From positions 1,021,345,066-1,021,409,065 of the forward strand of contig NC_090446.1 in the NCBI RefSeq assembly GCF_031143425.1: a stretch of DNA of 64,000 bases. The letters are read 5' to 3'. Positions 31,396 through 42,027 of this stretch are shown here, piece after piece. The DNA is from Pleurodeles waltl (lineage: Eukaryota > Chordata > Amphibia > Caudata > Salamandridae). A model generated the notes under the pieces. It ran no database searches, was not told the origin of the DNA, and saw only the letters and a program-made list of their open reading frames with translations. How positions within the stretch are numbered: the stretch's first letter is position 1; the number at the start of each line of letters is the position of its first letter. The position numbers and the translations under genes were made by a program.

Positions 31396-33052
31396 GTTTG
31401 TGTTGATTTAACATATCTGGTGTGTTTGGTAGTTTGATATGAGGTACTACTGACAGGTCCAGTAGTGTTGTATACCATGGTTGGGGAGCCCAGGTTGGTG
31501 CTATTAGTATTAGTTTGAGTTTGTTTTGACTCAATTCGTTTACTAGATAAGGAAGGAGTGGGAGAGGGGGAAAAGCGTAGGCAAATATCCCTGACCAACT
31601 CATCCATAACGCATTGCTTTTGGACTGAGGGTGTGGATACCTGGACGCGAAGTTTTGGCATTTTGCGTTTTCTTTTGTTGCAAATAGGTCTATTTCTGGT
31701 GTTCCCCAGCGTAGAAAGTAAGTTTGTATTATCTGGGGATGAATTTCCCATTCGTGTGTCTGGTGGTGAGCTCAACTGAGATTGTCGGCTAACTGGTTTT
31801 GAATCCCTGGGATATATTGTGCTATTAGGCGAATGTGATAGTGAATCGCCCAATGCCAAATCATTTGTGCTAAGAGAGACAGTTGTGATGAGTGTGTCCC
31901 TCCTTGTTTGTTTAAGTAATACATTGTTGTCTGTTTTGACAAGAATGTGTTTGTGGAGTATTAGCGGTTGAAATGCTTTCAATGCTAGAAACACTGCTAA
32001 GACCTCTAAATGATTTATATGCAGTTGCCTTTGTTGAAAGTCCCATTGTCCCTGTATACTGTGCTGGTTGAGGTGTGCTCCCACCCCATCATGGAAGCAT
32101 CTGTTGTGATCACGTATTGAGGCACTGGGTCTTGAAATGGCCGCCCTTGGTTTAAATTTATAGGATTCCACCATTGAAGCGAGAAGTGTGTTTGGCGGTC
32201 TATCAACATTAGATCTTGAAGTTGACCCTGTGCTTGTGTCCATTGTGTTGCTAGGCACTGTTGTAAGGGCCACATGTGTAGTCTTGCGTTTGGGACAATG
32301 GCTATGCATGAAGACATCATGCCTAGGAGTTTCATTACAAACCTCACTTGATAGTGTTGGTTTGGGTACATGTTTAGTATTATATTTTGGAAGGCTTGTA
32401 CGTACCCTTTGTGGACTTGGAGTGGCAATCCCCTTTTGTGTGTTGATTGTTGCTCCTAAGCATTGTTGTATTTGACACGGTTGTAGATGTGATTTATGGT
32501 AGTTTATAGAGAACCCTAGTTTGTGAAGGGTTTCTATGACGTATTTTGTGTGTAGAAGACACTGTTGCTGAGTGCTGGTTTTTATTAACCAATCGTCTAA
32601 GTAAGGGAATACGTGCATGTGCTGTCTCCTGATGTGAGCATCTACTACTGCAAGACATTTTGTGAATACCCTTGGGGCTGTTGTTATGCCGAATGGTAAC
32701 ACTTTGAATTGGTAATGCACGCCTTGGATTACAAACCTCAAGTATTTCCTTTGGGAAGGATGTATGGGTATGTGGAAATAAGCATCCTTGAGATCTAATG
32801 TTGACATGTAGTCTTGTTGTTTGAGCAAGGGAATCACATCTTGAAGTGTCACCATGTGAAAGTGATCTGATTTGATGTAAAGATTCAGTGTTCTGAGGTC
32901 TAATACGGGCCTCAGTGTTTTGTCCTTTTTTGGAATTAGGAAATACAAGGAGTAAACCCCTGTTCCTTTTTGATGGTTGGGTACTAGTTCTATTGCTTCT
33001 TTTTGTAACAATGCTTAGACTTCTAGATGTAACAGGTCTAAGTGTTGTTTGG
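31334..33052 (-). pseudogene. DIRS C RT / RNase H / C-terminal domain, frameshifted
   Basis: The RT start (LLQKEAIELVPNHQKGTG, TLDLKDAYFHIPI, FPYLDDWL) is in the frame 30990-33011. It shifts near 32405, after which RNase H motifs lie in 32015-32428 (TTDASMMGW) and later in the first frame (NHLEVLAVFLALK). The C-terminal domain lies in 31334-31603 (MSWSGIFAYAFPPLPLLPYL). About three frameshifts and a stop at 33017 relative to element B. Confidence 0.82.
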
Positions 33053-33059
33053 ACATATT

Positions 33060-34063
33060 GGCCCTCATTCTGACCTTGGCGGTCTTTTCGCAAGACCGCT
33101 GAGTTACCGCCGCGGTGAAGACCGCCGACCGCGGCGGTGTGCCGCTGTGCGCATTCTGACCGCTGGGAGCGTTCCGCCGGAAAACCGCCAGCAGCCACAC
33201 TGGCGGTCGGCGGGAAAGTGGAGACTGGTCAACCTCCACCGCCACGCCAGCAGAACACCGCCCAAAGAATTACGACCCACATTTCTGTGTGGCGGTCTTC
33301 TGTTGGCGGTCTTCTGTTGGCGGTCACGTCCCTATGGCTCCCGTCGCCTACCGGAGGACCAACGCACAAGGTAAGTTGATCGTCCGTGAGGGGAGGGGGT
33401 GGGGGGGTGTTGTGTGATGTGGGCGTGCATGGGGGTGTGCGTGTGAGTGTGTAGAGGGGGTGTGTGAGTGCGTGTATGCGGGCGGGGGGTGCTGCTGTGT
33501 CTATGGGTAATGTGTGCTGTTCGGCAGGTGCGCATGTCGGCATGTATGTGTGCGGGTATGTGTCCCCGTTGTGTATGTGTGTGTAGGGGGTGTGTATATG
33601 TGCATGTTGGGAGTGTGTGCATGTCGGGGTACATGTATGTGCATGTCGGGGTGGGGGTGGGGAGGGGGTTCGTACCACCTCTGGGGGGTGGCAGGGGGGT
33701 GGAGGGTGTGGGGGGAGGACTCGGGTGGGTAGTGGGGGGTGGGGGAGACCCCTATCAGTGCCAGGGAAGGAATTCCCTGGCCCCGATAGTGCTTACCGCC
33801 ATGGTTCGCACGGCGGTTCCCGCCCGCAAGAAACCGCGGCGGTAGGCAGGGTCATAATACCCTTGGCGGTCTTGGGACGACCGCCGGGCCGGAGTGCGCA
33901 AACTCCAGCCCCGCGGTCATGACCGCCGCGGCGGTCGGAGTGGAGAAGTAGCGGTCGGTCGCGGCGGGGACCGCCGCGGTCAGAATGCCATTTTTAATAC
34001 CGCCGGTCTGTTCGCGGTCCGACCGCCGTCTCTCCGCCGACCGCCAGGGTCAGAATGAGGGCC
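33060..34063. mobile_element. 1,004-bp inverted-repeat transposon (Harbinger-like, non-autonomous)
   Basis: Inserted in DIRS C exactly between ACATATT and GTGTGCTC, which are contiguous at 46427-46440. Ends GGCCCTCATTCTGACC and GGTCAGAATGAGGGCC are perfect inverted repeats, continuing TGGCGGT/ACCGCCA. ATT on both sides is a 3-bp target duplication. Subterminal regions are packed with GGCGGT/ACCGCC boxes. The centre (33370-33770) is G/T-rich simple sequence giving spurious frames. No transposase. The PIF/Harbinger assignment rests on the 3-bp duplication and GGSCC-type ends. Confidence 0.72.
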
Positions 34064-34066
34064 ATT

Positions 34067-36325
34067 GTGTGCTCTTGGAGGCACATCTGGTGGCAAATGT
34101 AGGAATTCTATGCAATAACCATGTTGGATAATGGCTAGGACCCACGCGTCCGTAGTTATGTGTTCCCAGTTGTGGTGGTAATCTGAAAGTCTCCCCCCCA
34201 CTGGTGTTTTGTGGTTGGGGTTTGTGACATTGAAGTCACTGTTTGGCTTGTGGGGTTTATGGGCTCTGGAATTTCCTTCTTGTTTTAGGGAACTGTCCAC
34301 CCCTATATTGTCCTCGAAAACCTCCTCTCTGATACTGGCCCTGATATGTGGGTCTGACTTGTGAGGTGGAAGGCTCTGTGGTTTGGGCCCGAAATCCCCC
34401 TCTAAAGTGCGGCTTCCTAAAAGTGCCTCTGCTCTGTGAGGAGTAGAGCGCGCCCATGGCTTTGGACGTGTCCGTGTCTTTTTTCAGTTTTTCTATCGCC
34501 GTATCCACCTCCGGCCCAAACAATTGTTGTTCGTTGAAAGGCATATTCAGCACAGTGTGCTGGATTTCTGGCTTAAATCTGGAGGTTCGTAACCATGCGT
34601 GTGTACGAATGGTTACTGCTGTGTTCACTGTCCGTGCCGCTGTGTCTGCTGAGTCCATAGCCGACCTTATTTGGTTGTTCGAGATAGCTTGGCCCTCCTC
34701 AACAACCTGTTGGGCACGTTTGTGGAACTCTTTGGGAAGGTGTTGAATGAGATGTTGCATTTTATCCCAATATGCCCTGTCGTATCGAGCCAGTAGAGCT
34801 TGGGAATTGGCGATCCGCCATTGATTGGCTGCCTGTGCTGCCACCCTCTTGCCTGCTGCATCGAATTTCCAACTTTCCTTGTCAGGCGGTGGTGCATCTC
34901 CTGATGATTGGGTGTTTGCCCTTTTTTCTGGCCGCTCCCACGACTACAGAATCTGGTGTCAGTTGCTGTGTTTATAAACACAGGGTCCATTGGGGGAGGC
35001 TTATATTTCTTCTCCACCCTAGGCGTGATAGCTCTGCCTTTCACTGGGTCCTGGAACACCTGTTTAGCGTGTTTTAGCATGCCTGGGAGCATTGGCAAAC
35101 TTTGAAAAGAGCTGTGAGTGGATGCCAAGGTGTTAAATAAGAAGTAATCTTTTATTGGCTCCGCATGCATTGCCACATTATGGAAAGTAGCTGCCCTTGA
35201 TAGCACCTGCATGTATGCAGTGCTGTCCTCTGGTGGTGATGGTCTTCCCGGGTAGCAATCGGGACTGTTGTCGGAGACCGGTGCATCATATAAGTCCCAT
35301 GCATCAGGGTCATTCTGTGTCATCCCCCTGTGTGTGTTAGTGACTGCATTGGGGGTGTTGCTACCGGGGACAGCTGTGGTGAGTGCAGTGGAGAAGGCTG
35401 TGGCGAAAACTTTGGTGGCGGTGTTTTGTCTCTTGACTCCTTTGCCTTTGGCTGCATTTCCAAATCTTGAAATGCTAGCTTTCTTTTTATCTTTATTGGA
35501 GGAAGAGTTTTAATTTTACCAGTCTCTTTCTGTATGTGCAGCCTCCTTTGAGTATGGTCTGGCTCTCCCAAACTTAATTCCTGCTCAAATCTGTGCTGTT
35601 GCGTTTGAGTGGAAAGTCCCTGTTCTTCTGTGTAGGAGCCTATTTTCGGCTCCAAGGCTGCCTTTTTCGACACCGAAGGTTTTGGAACAGTCTTTTTCGG
35701 CTCAGAGGAAACCTTTTTTACTTTGGGTGTATCGAACTCTCGGTGCCGAGATAGTTCGGAGCCGGTATCTCGACCGGAGTCGGATGTCTTCGGCTGTTGG
35801 GAGGAATTTCTCGGTGCCGATGGTTGGTCACCGTGTTTTCGGGTTAAGCCATGGCCTTTATGATTCTGGAGTGAGCCTTGGCCGGGGAAGTTTTACTCAC
35901 AGTTTTTTGCTGTGCTGTGCTGTCGGTAGCTCACTTTCGGAGTCGTCAGAGTCCGATTCTTGTATGGAGATTCTCTCCTCCTCCTCGACGTCGATCTGTT
36001 CTGCCGGTGTCGACGCCATCTGAAGTTTTCTAGCTCTTCGATCGTGTAGGATCTTTTTTGATCGAAATGCCCGGCAGGCCTCGCAGGTATCCTCCCTGTG
36101 TTCCGGTGATAGACACAGGTTACAGACCAAGTGTTGGTCCGTGTAAGGATACTTGGCATGGCAATTCGGGCAGAAGCGGAATGGGGTCCGGTCCATGAGT
36201 TTCGACGATGGACGCGGTCGGGCCGACCAGGCCCCGCTGAAGAGTGTAAGCCCCGAAGGGCGGCCGGAGCGCTTCTTCAATCGGTGTCGATGTCCTAACA
36301 CTAAACCGGTACCGAGCGCAAACAA
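34067..36325 (-). pseudogene. DIRS C gag, multiply frameshifted
   Basis: In sense order: 35897-36325 (142 aa; FRFCPNCHAKYPYTDQHLVC, NLCLSPEHREDTCEAC, with the complete Cys/His set), 35320-35673, 34667-35323 (DPDAWDLYDAPVSDNSPDCY, LPMLPGMLKHAKQVFQ), 34257-34844 (AAQAANQWRIANSQALLARY, FNEQQLFGPEVD, GGFRGQYRGGQF) and 33980-34300 (C-terminal DAWVLAIIQHGYCIEFL). Compared with B, the Gly-rich GGFRGQYRGG C-terminal repeat is better kept here. Confidence 0.78.
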
Positions 36326-36404
36326 TACCGTCTAATTTTTCGATGATTAGTTAACTTTCCTGATTCGAAATACGGAGCGAAGAGAAACACGTCCAAACCC
36401 GATG

Positions 36405-36595
36405 GCAGAAAGAAAACAATCTAAGATGGAGTCGACGCCCATGCGCAATGGAGCCGAAAGGGAGGAGTCCCTCGGTCTCGTGACTCGAAAAGACTTCTTC
36501 GAAGAAAAACAATTTGTAACACTCCGAGCCCAACACTAGATGGCAGGATAAAGCACAGCATGTGTATCTGCAGCTACACATGCCATCGAACATAT
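36405..36595. repeat. right terminal repeat of DIRS C
   Basis: GAAAACAATCTAAGATGGAG, TCGTGACTCGAAAAGACTTC, CCCAACACTAGATGGCAGGA and TACACATGCCATCGAACAT. It runs directly into family-2 sequence TCTACAGTACTGCAACGG. Confidence 0.86.
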
Positions 36596-36789
36596 ATATC
36601 TACAGTACTGCAACGGCTACAAGCTTCCAGGGAGGAGGACAGGTGCCCCTGAATCTGCAGCACTACATGCCATGAACAGATGTCTACTGGGTAAGTAACA
36701 TTTACCATTCTACGGCATGTGTAGCTGTAGATACACATGCTGTGCATAGGCTGAAAACCAGTCCCCTCCAAAATAAGTGGTGGTAAGCC

Positions 36790-37175
36790 TGTAGGAGTTA
36801 GAGTAGTTTGAAATAGTGTTCTAAGTACTGCCTGTCCAACATTTGTTTGTTGGAGAGTTAACACATCTACACAATAGCGTTTAGTAAATGTGTGTGGATC
36901 TATGTTTTTGGGTTGGCAATAGTATACAAAATGTTTCTGTTTGGCTGCATAACACTGTCTAGTTGCGGGTTTGTGTGCCTCTTTTAAAATATCCATGCAT
37001 TCAGATGGAAGTTTAAGATAACCAAACTCTATGACTTCAGGAGCCATACTGCAAGATTGAGTGTGCTGGGACTGCGGTGTCTGATTTGTCCTTTGTATTG
37101 GGTCAGGAGATCTGGTCTGTTTGGTAGCTTGTGACAAGGTACAACAGAGAGATCCAGCAGTGTTGTGTACCAATG
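36790..37175 (-). pseudogene. family-2 DIRS recombinase, internally deleted
   Basis: The N-terminal part (SMAPEVIEFGYLKLPSECMD, FVYYCQPKNI) is joined directly to the C-terminal part (DPHTFTKRYCVDVLTLQQ) with the whole catalytic middle missing; the same fusion exists at 49140-49540. The deletion therefore predates the duplication of the two copies. The catalytic Tyr segment remains, but the Arg and HxxR segments are gone. Confidence 0.8.
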
Positions 37176-39250
37176 CTGACGGCCAGTAGGAAATCTGCAG
37201 CCCACGGGAACTAGGAGGCTGATACTGGCGGAGCTGAGGGGACCAGTGGGATGGAGGGCGAGGGGAGTGCCACAGTGGAGACAGGATGGACGACAACATC
37301 TTTGGATTCCTCCTCCGATCGACGCTCCCCCTAATGGTGGCAGACCTATCTGGGAACATCCCAGCACCATCCTTGTTCGCCACCCCCCTGATCAGCACCG
37401 CCATCCCTGTAGCTCCCCACCCAGTTGCCCGTCCCTGTTCACCCAGGAGGGTGGGCATCTCCTTCGCCACAGGCACCTGCGTCCCTGGCCAAATCAGCCC
37501 TGCTACCCTCAATGAGGAGATTTTTGACCTCTTGAGGTCCATCTCCGTGGGACAGTCAATCATGTTGAATGCCAACCAGGGACTGGCATCACAGATGCAG
37601 CAGTCCAGTGCCTTCCTGGAAGGCATTCTCGGTGCCCTGGCTGCCCTGGAGAGATCCTTTCAGGCTCTGGCCTCTTCATTGACGGCAAACAGTGTACCTT
37701 CTTCTTCCGTCCCCCTCCTAGACCCACATCCCTGTCCCCTCACCCATCCAGGGTACACCTTCATACCAACATGCATCCACATCAACAGGCACGGTTCACA
37801 AGGACAAACACAAGCACCATAAAAGACACCACCGCAATGCACACACACACAACAGACAGATGCGGACAAAACATCCACTCCCAAAACGGACTCTCCCACC
37901 ATTTCCCCCTCACAGACACTACACCACTAATACCTGCAGTCACCACATCATCACTCCCAGATCCTTCCACATGTGCCCTCATTTCCACCGTCACCACAAT
38001 AGCAGACCCCCCATTTATGCACCCCATACACATGGACACTCAGCACAACTGTCAACACCTCCACATACAGCACATCCACCCTACCTGCAGACACAACATA
38101 TATTCACATATCCACCCTGCCATCTCCCTGCATCTCTTCCCCCCTCCTCCCACTACAACTAAACACCCACACTCACCCAACCAACAGTCACACAGCACAC
38201 ATATGGCATTCGTACCTGCACCCAAGGCACCTCAAAGTACACACCTCACAACCACTACCTCTCCCTCCACTCCCAAACGTTTATCCAATGACCAACCTTG
38301 TTCCCCTAAAAAACGTTTTCTACAAGTATTTTCCCGCCCACTGACCTAGTCCCTGTTCCCCCCAAGCGCCTTGTTACCCTTCCACCTCCCAGTCCTCCCA
38401 TGGTCCCCGGGGTACAAGCCATGCCCCTCCACCACTTAAGACTTCTACCCCCACAAAGGACAAGGTTAACCCTCTCAAAGCCAAAACCAAACCCCCTTAC
38501 CTAAAATCAGTCAAAACCTAACCCAAACCAAAGGAACCCCCCTCCAAATCTAAATCTAAGGACTACCACCCTCAAAACCCAAGTGCCCACCTTGCCCCCC
38601 CCAATCATCCCTGAGGTGCCTGCATGTCCCATTAATGCCCCTGCCATGTGGAGGCCACTTTGCAGTCAGGAGTCAAATTGGGGCCATGGACATTGCCCAG
38701 TGTGTCAGGGGCACCCATTACAGCTGTACTGTCCAGTAGGCCTCTGTTGTAAATTGCTTTTTAATACGTTTCCATTGCCCTTTAATATATCTGCACCAGG
38801 GACCCTTTGGTGTCTAGGGAAACATATGTGTCCTGGCTTTCCTTCCACATGTATATGGAGGATATGTGTGGTTTGGTGTGTAGTTTTATTTTTGTGTGTG
38901 TGGGTGTTGGTACAGGTATTTGTTTGCATGTGTGCATAGCAGCCGCTAGCTGTGCTGAGTGTGTGTTGTGTATACTAGTGGCCTTCCCTCCAGTATGTGC
39001 TAGGCGGGTGTACTTATGGTTCGTCACGGTCGCTGGTTCTGGAGTTGTATGGCCAGCAGGAGCATTAGGAGACTTCCACCTCTGGTTCGATGGCAGCTGC
39101 AGACATGCCTATTTTCCTGAAAGTGAGTGTCCCCTTTTATGTTGTTCGTTTCCGCCAGGCTTTTCGTGGCGGGGCAACCGCAGTGGATATCCTGGCGGTG
39201 TGCGACCTCGTAATATGGTTGGCGGAAACATGCTCCCCACGGGCCTGGAG
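37176..39250 (+). mobile_element. Harbinger-like transposon fragment, copy 1
   Basis: Homologous along its length to 49545-51909, where the terminus TCATAATGAGGGCCC is kept. In copy 1 the left edge has lost about 65 bp and the right edge about 170 bp (absent between GATGCCTACTGCC and GGAAAGTGCTG). It contains the 178-aa frame 37286-37822, then a non-coding A/C-rich stretch (37790-38610) and a T/G-rich stretch (38800-39060). No transposase seen. Confidence 0.55.
37286..37822 (+). CDS. hypothetical protein of Harbinger-like fragment (copy 1)
   Basis: 178 aa, open, conserved in length with 49704-50240. The middle (about residues 75-120: ISPATLNEEIFDLLRSI, ANQGLASQMQQSSAFLEGIL) is amphipathic and coiled-coil-like, similar in style to the C-terminal part of the Myb/SANT-type second protein of Harbinger transposons. 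No Myb domain is in the frame itself; the upstream start appears truncated. The Pro-rich tail after residue 140 is probably not real coding. Function not established. Confidence 0.4.
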   Translation: MDDNIFGFLLRSTLPLMVADLSGNIPAPSLFATPLISTAIPVAPHPVARPCSPRRVGISFATGTCVPGQISPATLNEEIFDLLRSISVGQSIMLNANQGLASQMQQSSAFLEGILGALAALERSFQALASSLTANSVPSSSVPLLDPHPCPLTHPGYTFIPTCIHINRHGSQGQTQAP

Positions 39251-39254
39251 ATGC

Positions 39255-39489
39255 CTACTGCCGGAAAGTGCTGTATTCTGTTCGTCCTCCTCCTGCGCGT
39301 GTTCCTCACAGAAAATGTCTGGTGTGTCCCCTGTAGACTTGGATGCCATTTCCAGTCTAGGAGCTCTTCGGTCCCGGAGAGTCTTCTTCGATATAAACTA
39401 CCTGCAGGCGTCACAAGTATCCTCCCGATGGTCGGGAGATAAGTAGAGATTGGTGGGTGTACGGGAACTTGGCATGACACAGAGGACAA
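39255..39489 (-). pseudogene. family-2 DIRS gag N-terminal fragment (truncated)
   Basis: On the minus strand it encodes the tail of the Cys/His block (HREDTC-like, LRDRRARKLEMASKST-type), then GDTPDIFCEEHAQEEDEQNT, comparable to CRAFRSKKILHDRRARKLQM in element C. Frame changes occur. Truncated at 39489, where copy 2 continues to its terminal repeat. Confidence 0.5.
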
Positions 39490-40369
39490 GATTTACACCT
39501 GCAATGTTGAAGTGTGTAAAGGAAAATGTGGCTTTGCCTTTCAACATTCCTGCATATACAAATATAATCCAAAAAGTATCATATTGGATAACATGATTAG
39601 TGAATGAGTATTTGCTACATAAAGTCTTCTGGCATTAAGCCAAGAACGAACATGGATTTAAGGTAGTCTGTTACAAGATTATGAAGCCAAGTTTAAAAAA
39701 CTGTGAGCATTTTCAAAGACTTAATAGAACTCCTAGGTCAGAAGACAGACAATCATTAATCCTTCACAATATGGTGTAATTAAAACTTTAAAACACAATG
39801 GAAATTGAGAGGATGTTCATGAATTCCATCACTCTTTTTATACAAAACCTGGTTTGAAAAACATGGCTGCTTGGAACAAGATGGTTTTATATGTTTCAGA
39901 TGCAACAGAAAAGAAAATGAGGATTCTCCATTTAGAAACAATTAATTTTGTTTGCATATAAAAGGCCTATCTAAGTTAACGATGTGTCTGCAGGACTACT
40001 GTTAGGATAAAATAAATATATGAAAATAAATAAAATAATGTTTTTCAAAGGCCAATTAATTAAAAATCAGTTCAAGACTGCATTTGCCATTACGTCTTTT
40101 TCAATGATGGAATGCACTGCATAAACTAGAAAAGGTTTAGCCAAGGGACTGGAAAAATGTGTAAAGAGGTGCATGTTTGCATTCCAGTTAGTCCTACATA
40201 AACTGATATTTTATTTACAGATGCTTTGCCTGCTTCCCCTATTTCTGCATTTCCGTCCATTCACTATGCTGCTTTAGCCTTTTAAATGATAGATTTCCAC
40301 AATTGTGTGCTTTTGTAATTTAAATAATGTGCATTTTACATTTAAGATTTTCCATACAAAAGATAAATG
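39490..40369. other. unassigned intron sequence between the two family-2 DIRS copies
   Basis: AT-rich and unique within the window. No exon, RNA gene or repeat recognised. It does not match the sequence left of 18756, so the two family-2 copies are not a simple tandem duplication with flanks. Confidence 0.5.
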
Positions 40370-40650
40370 TTACTTATCCAGTAGTCATCTGTTTGTGTCA
40401 TGTAGTGCTGTAGATTCACATGCTGTGCATAAGTCCGCCATCTAGTGTTGGGCTCGGAGTGTTACAAGTCGTTTTTCTTCGAAGAAGGTTTTAAAGTCAC
40501 AAGATCGAGTATCTCCTCCTCTCGGTAATACTACGCATGGGCATCGAGTCCTTTGTTAAGATTGTTTTCCCGCAGGCGGGTGAAGTAAAGAATGTGCACA
40601 TTTGTATATAAATAGATGAGAATAGATGAGAAATTAGAGGTCCATGCAAT
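40370..40650. repeat. left terminal repeat of family-2 DIRS copy 2
   Basis: GTTACTTATCCAGTAGTCAT, TCATGTAGTGCTGTAGATTC, CCGCCATCTAGTGTTGGGCT and TTAAGATTGTTTTCCCGCAG. Inverted relative to 52370-52560. Confidence 0.8.
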
Positions 40651-41002
40651 GTATGGAAGAGGTCACTTACCCAGTGTACATCTGTTCGTGGCATGAGACG
40701 CTGCAGATTCACATGCTGTGCATTATCCTGCCATCTAGTGTTGGGCTCGGAGTGTTACAAGTTGTTTTTCTTCGAAGAAGTCTTTTCGAGTCAAGAGACC
40801 GAGGGACTCCTCCCTTTCGACTCCATCTTAGATTGTTTTCCCCGCAGAGGGTGAGGTAGGAGTTGTGAATATAGTAAATGTGCTCATGCAATGGAGCAAG
40901 TATGTATGTACATAATGTTAATTAAAATAGTATTTATTTACAAATTTATAATTTTCTTTCAACTTATAACGGCTACAGGCTTCCGGGGAGGTGGGAGGGC
41001 GC

Positions 41003-41104
41003 ATGTGAATCTGCAGCGTCTCATGCCACGAACAGATGTACACTGGGTAAGTGACATTTTCCGTTCAATGGCATGTGTAGCTGCAGATACACATGCTGTG
41101 CATA
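41003..41104. repeat. internal complementary region of DIRS E
   Basis: Complement of the left terminus up to GTAAGTGACATTTTCC, joined to the complement of the right terminus starting GTTCAATGGCATGTGTAGC. Confidence 0.83.
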
Positions 41105-41139
41105 GACTAGTAAGCAGTAATCTCTCCAAAAGCGGTGGC

Positions 41140-42018
41140 TTAGCCTGTAGGAGTTGAAGTTGTCTGAAATAATGTTCGTAATACAGCCTGTCCTACTGTG
41201 GTTTGTTGTGTTGTTAACACATCTACACAGTAATGTTTTGTGAATGTATGAGGTGTAGACCATGTGGCTGCCTTACAAATTTCTGTCATAGGTATATTCC
41301 CTAGAAAAGCCGCTGTGGCGCCTTTTTTCCTAGTGGAATGCGCCTTTGGTGTAATAGGTAGATCTCTTTTTGCTTTAATATAGCAGGTTTGAATACATTT
41401 CACTATCCATCTGGCAATGCCTTGTTTGGATATAGGATTTCCTGCATGAGGTCTTTGGAAGGCTACAAACAATTGTTTTGTTTTGTTTTGCGAAAGTGTT
41501 TTGTTCTGTCAATGTAAAACCTTAGTGCTATTTTAATGTCTAATGTATGTTAGGCTCTTTCGGCTACTGAGTGTGGTTGAGGAAAGAAGACTAGAAGTTC
41601 CACCGTTTGGTTTAGGTGGAATGGTGATATAACTTTTGGTAAGAATTTGAGATTTGTACGGAGAACCACTTTATGTTTATGTATTTGTATAAAGGGTTCT
41701 TGTATAGTGAATGCTTGTATCTCACTTACTCTAAGAGATGTGATAGCTATTAGGAAGGCTACCTTCCAAGTTAAGTATTGCATTTCACAAGAGTGCATGG
41801 GTTCAAATGGTGGTCCCATGAGTCGTGTTAATACAATGTTAAGGTTCCACAAAGGTACTGGTGGTGTTCTCAGGGGTATGATTCTCTTTAATCCCTCCAG
41901 AAATGCTTTGATAACTGGGATTCTAAAAAGCGATGTAGAATGTGTAATCTGCAGATAGGCAGATATTGCTGTGAGATGTATTTTAATAGAAGAGAATGCT
42001 AGTTTAGATTTTTGTAAG
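41140..42018 (-). pseudogene. DIRS E tyrosine recombinase, C-terminal part
   Basis: 41140-41472 keeps HSTRKKGATAAFL and PHTFTKHYCVDV (catalytic Tyr). 41550-42059 carries LQKSKLAFSSIKIHLTAISA through ITSLRVSEIQAFTIQEPF. One Arg codon of SLRRVSE is deleted here, and about 70 bp around 41480-41550 are shifted. The N-terminal 140 residues continue beyond the insertion at 44350-44540. Confidence 0.8.
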
Positions 42019-42027
42019 TGTAATAAG

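Larger units (their letters stand above)
26080..36595 (-). mobile_element. DIRS-type retrotransposon C (family 1), broken, carries satellite-2 array
   Basis: Same architecture and strand as B: left terminus 26080-26300, ICR 26449-26550, recombinase 30283-31395, RT/RNase H 31334-33050, gag 34067-36325, right terminus 36405-36595. It is enlarged by two insertions, the satellite-2 array (26560-30240) and a 1,004-bp inverted-repeat element (33060-34063). Without them it is about 5.8 kb, close to B without its LTR-like insertion (5.85 kb). All three genes have frameshifts. At 36595 it passes into family-2 sequence at the same junction as element E at 48946. Confidence 0.88.
36596..39489 (-). mobile_element. 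outer family-2 DIRS, copy 1, remaining part (truncated)
   Basis: The ICR at 36649-36750 is followed by a fused recombinase fragment (36790-37175), a Harbinger-like fragment (37176-39250) and the gag N-terminus (39255-39489). It is colinear and almost identical with 48947-52150, then breaks off at 39489, lacking the gag start and right terminal repeat present at 52150-52560. Its left terminal repeat is probably 18756-18957, on the far side of nested elements B and C. Confidence 0.75.

Noticed and set aside
33229..33922. Frames rich in Cys/Val/Gly or His/Thr/Pro in the 1-kb inserted element
   Set aside because: Caused by G/T simple sequence in a non-autonomous transposon.
36574..37626. 350-aa minus-strand frame spanning the family-2/Harbinger boundary
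   Set aside because: Chimeric frame: only the recombinase-like part is meaningful; the N-terminal half is antisense to the Harbinger-like frame.
37860..38349. His/Thr/Pro-rich frames (also 50110-50787)
   Set aside because: Arise from an A/C-rich simple stretch downstream of the Harbinger-like frame; open in several phases.
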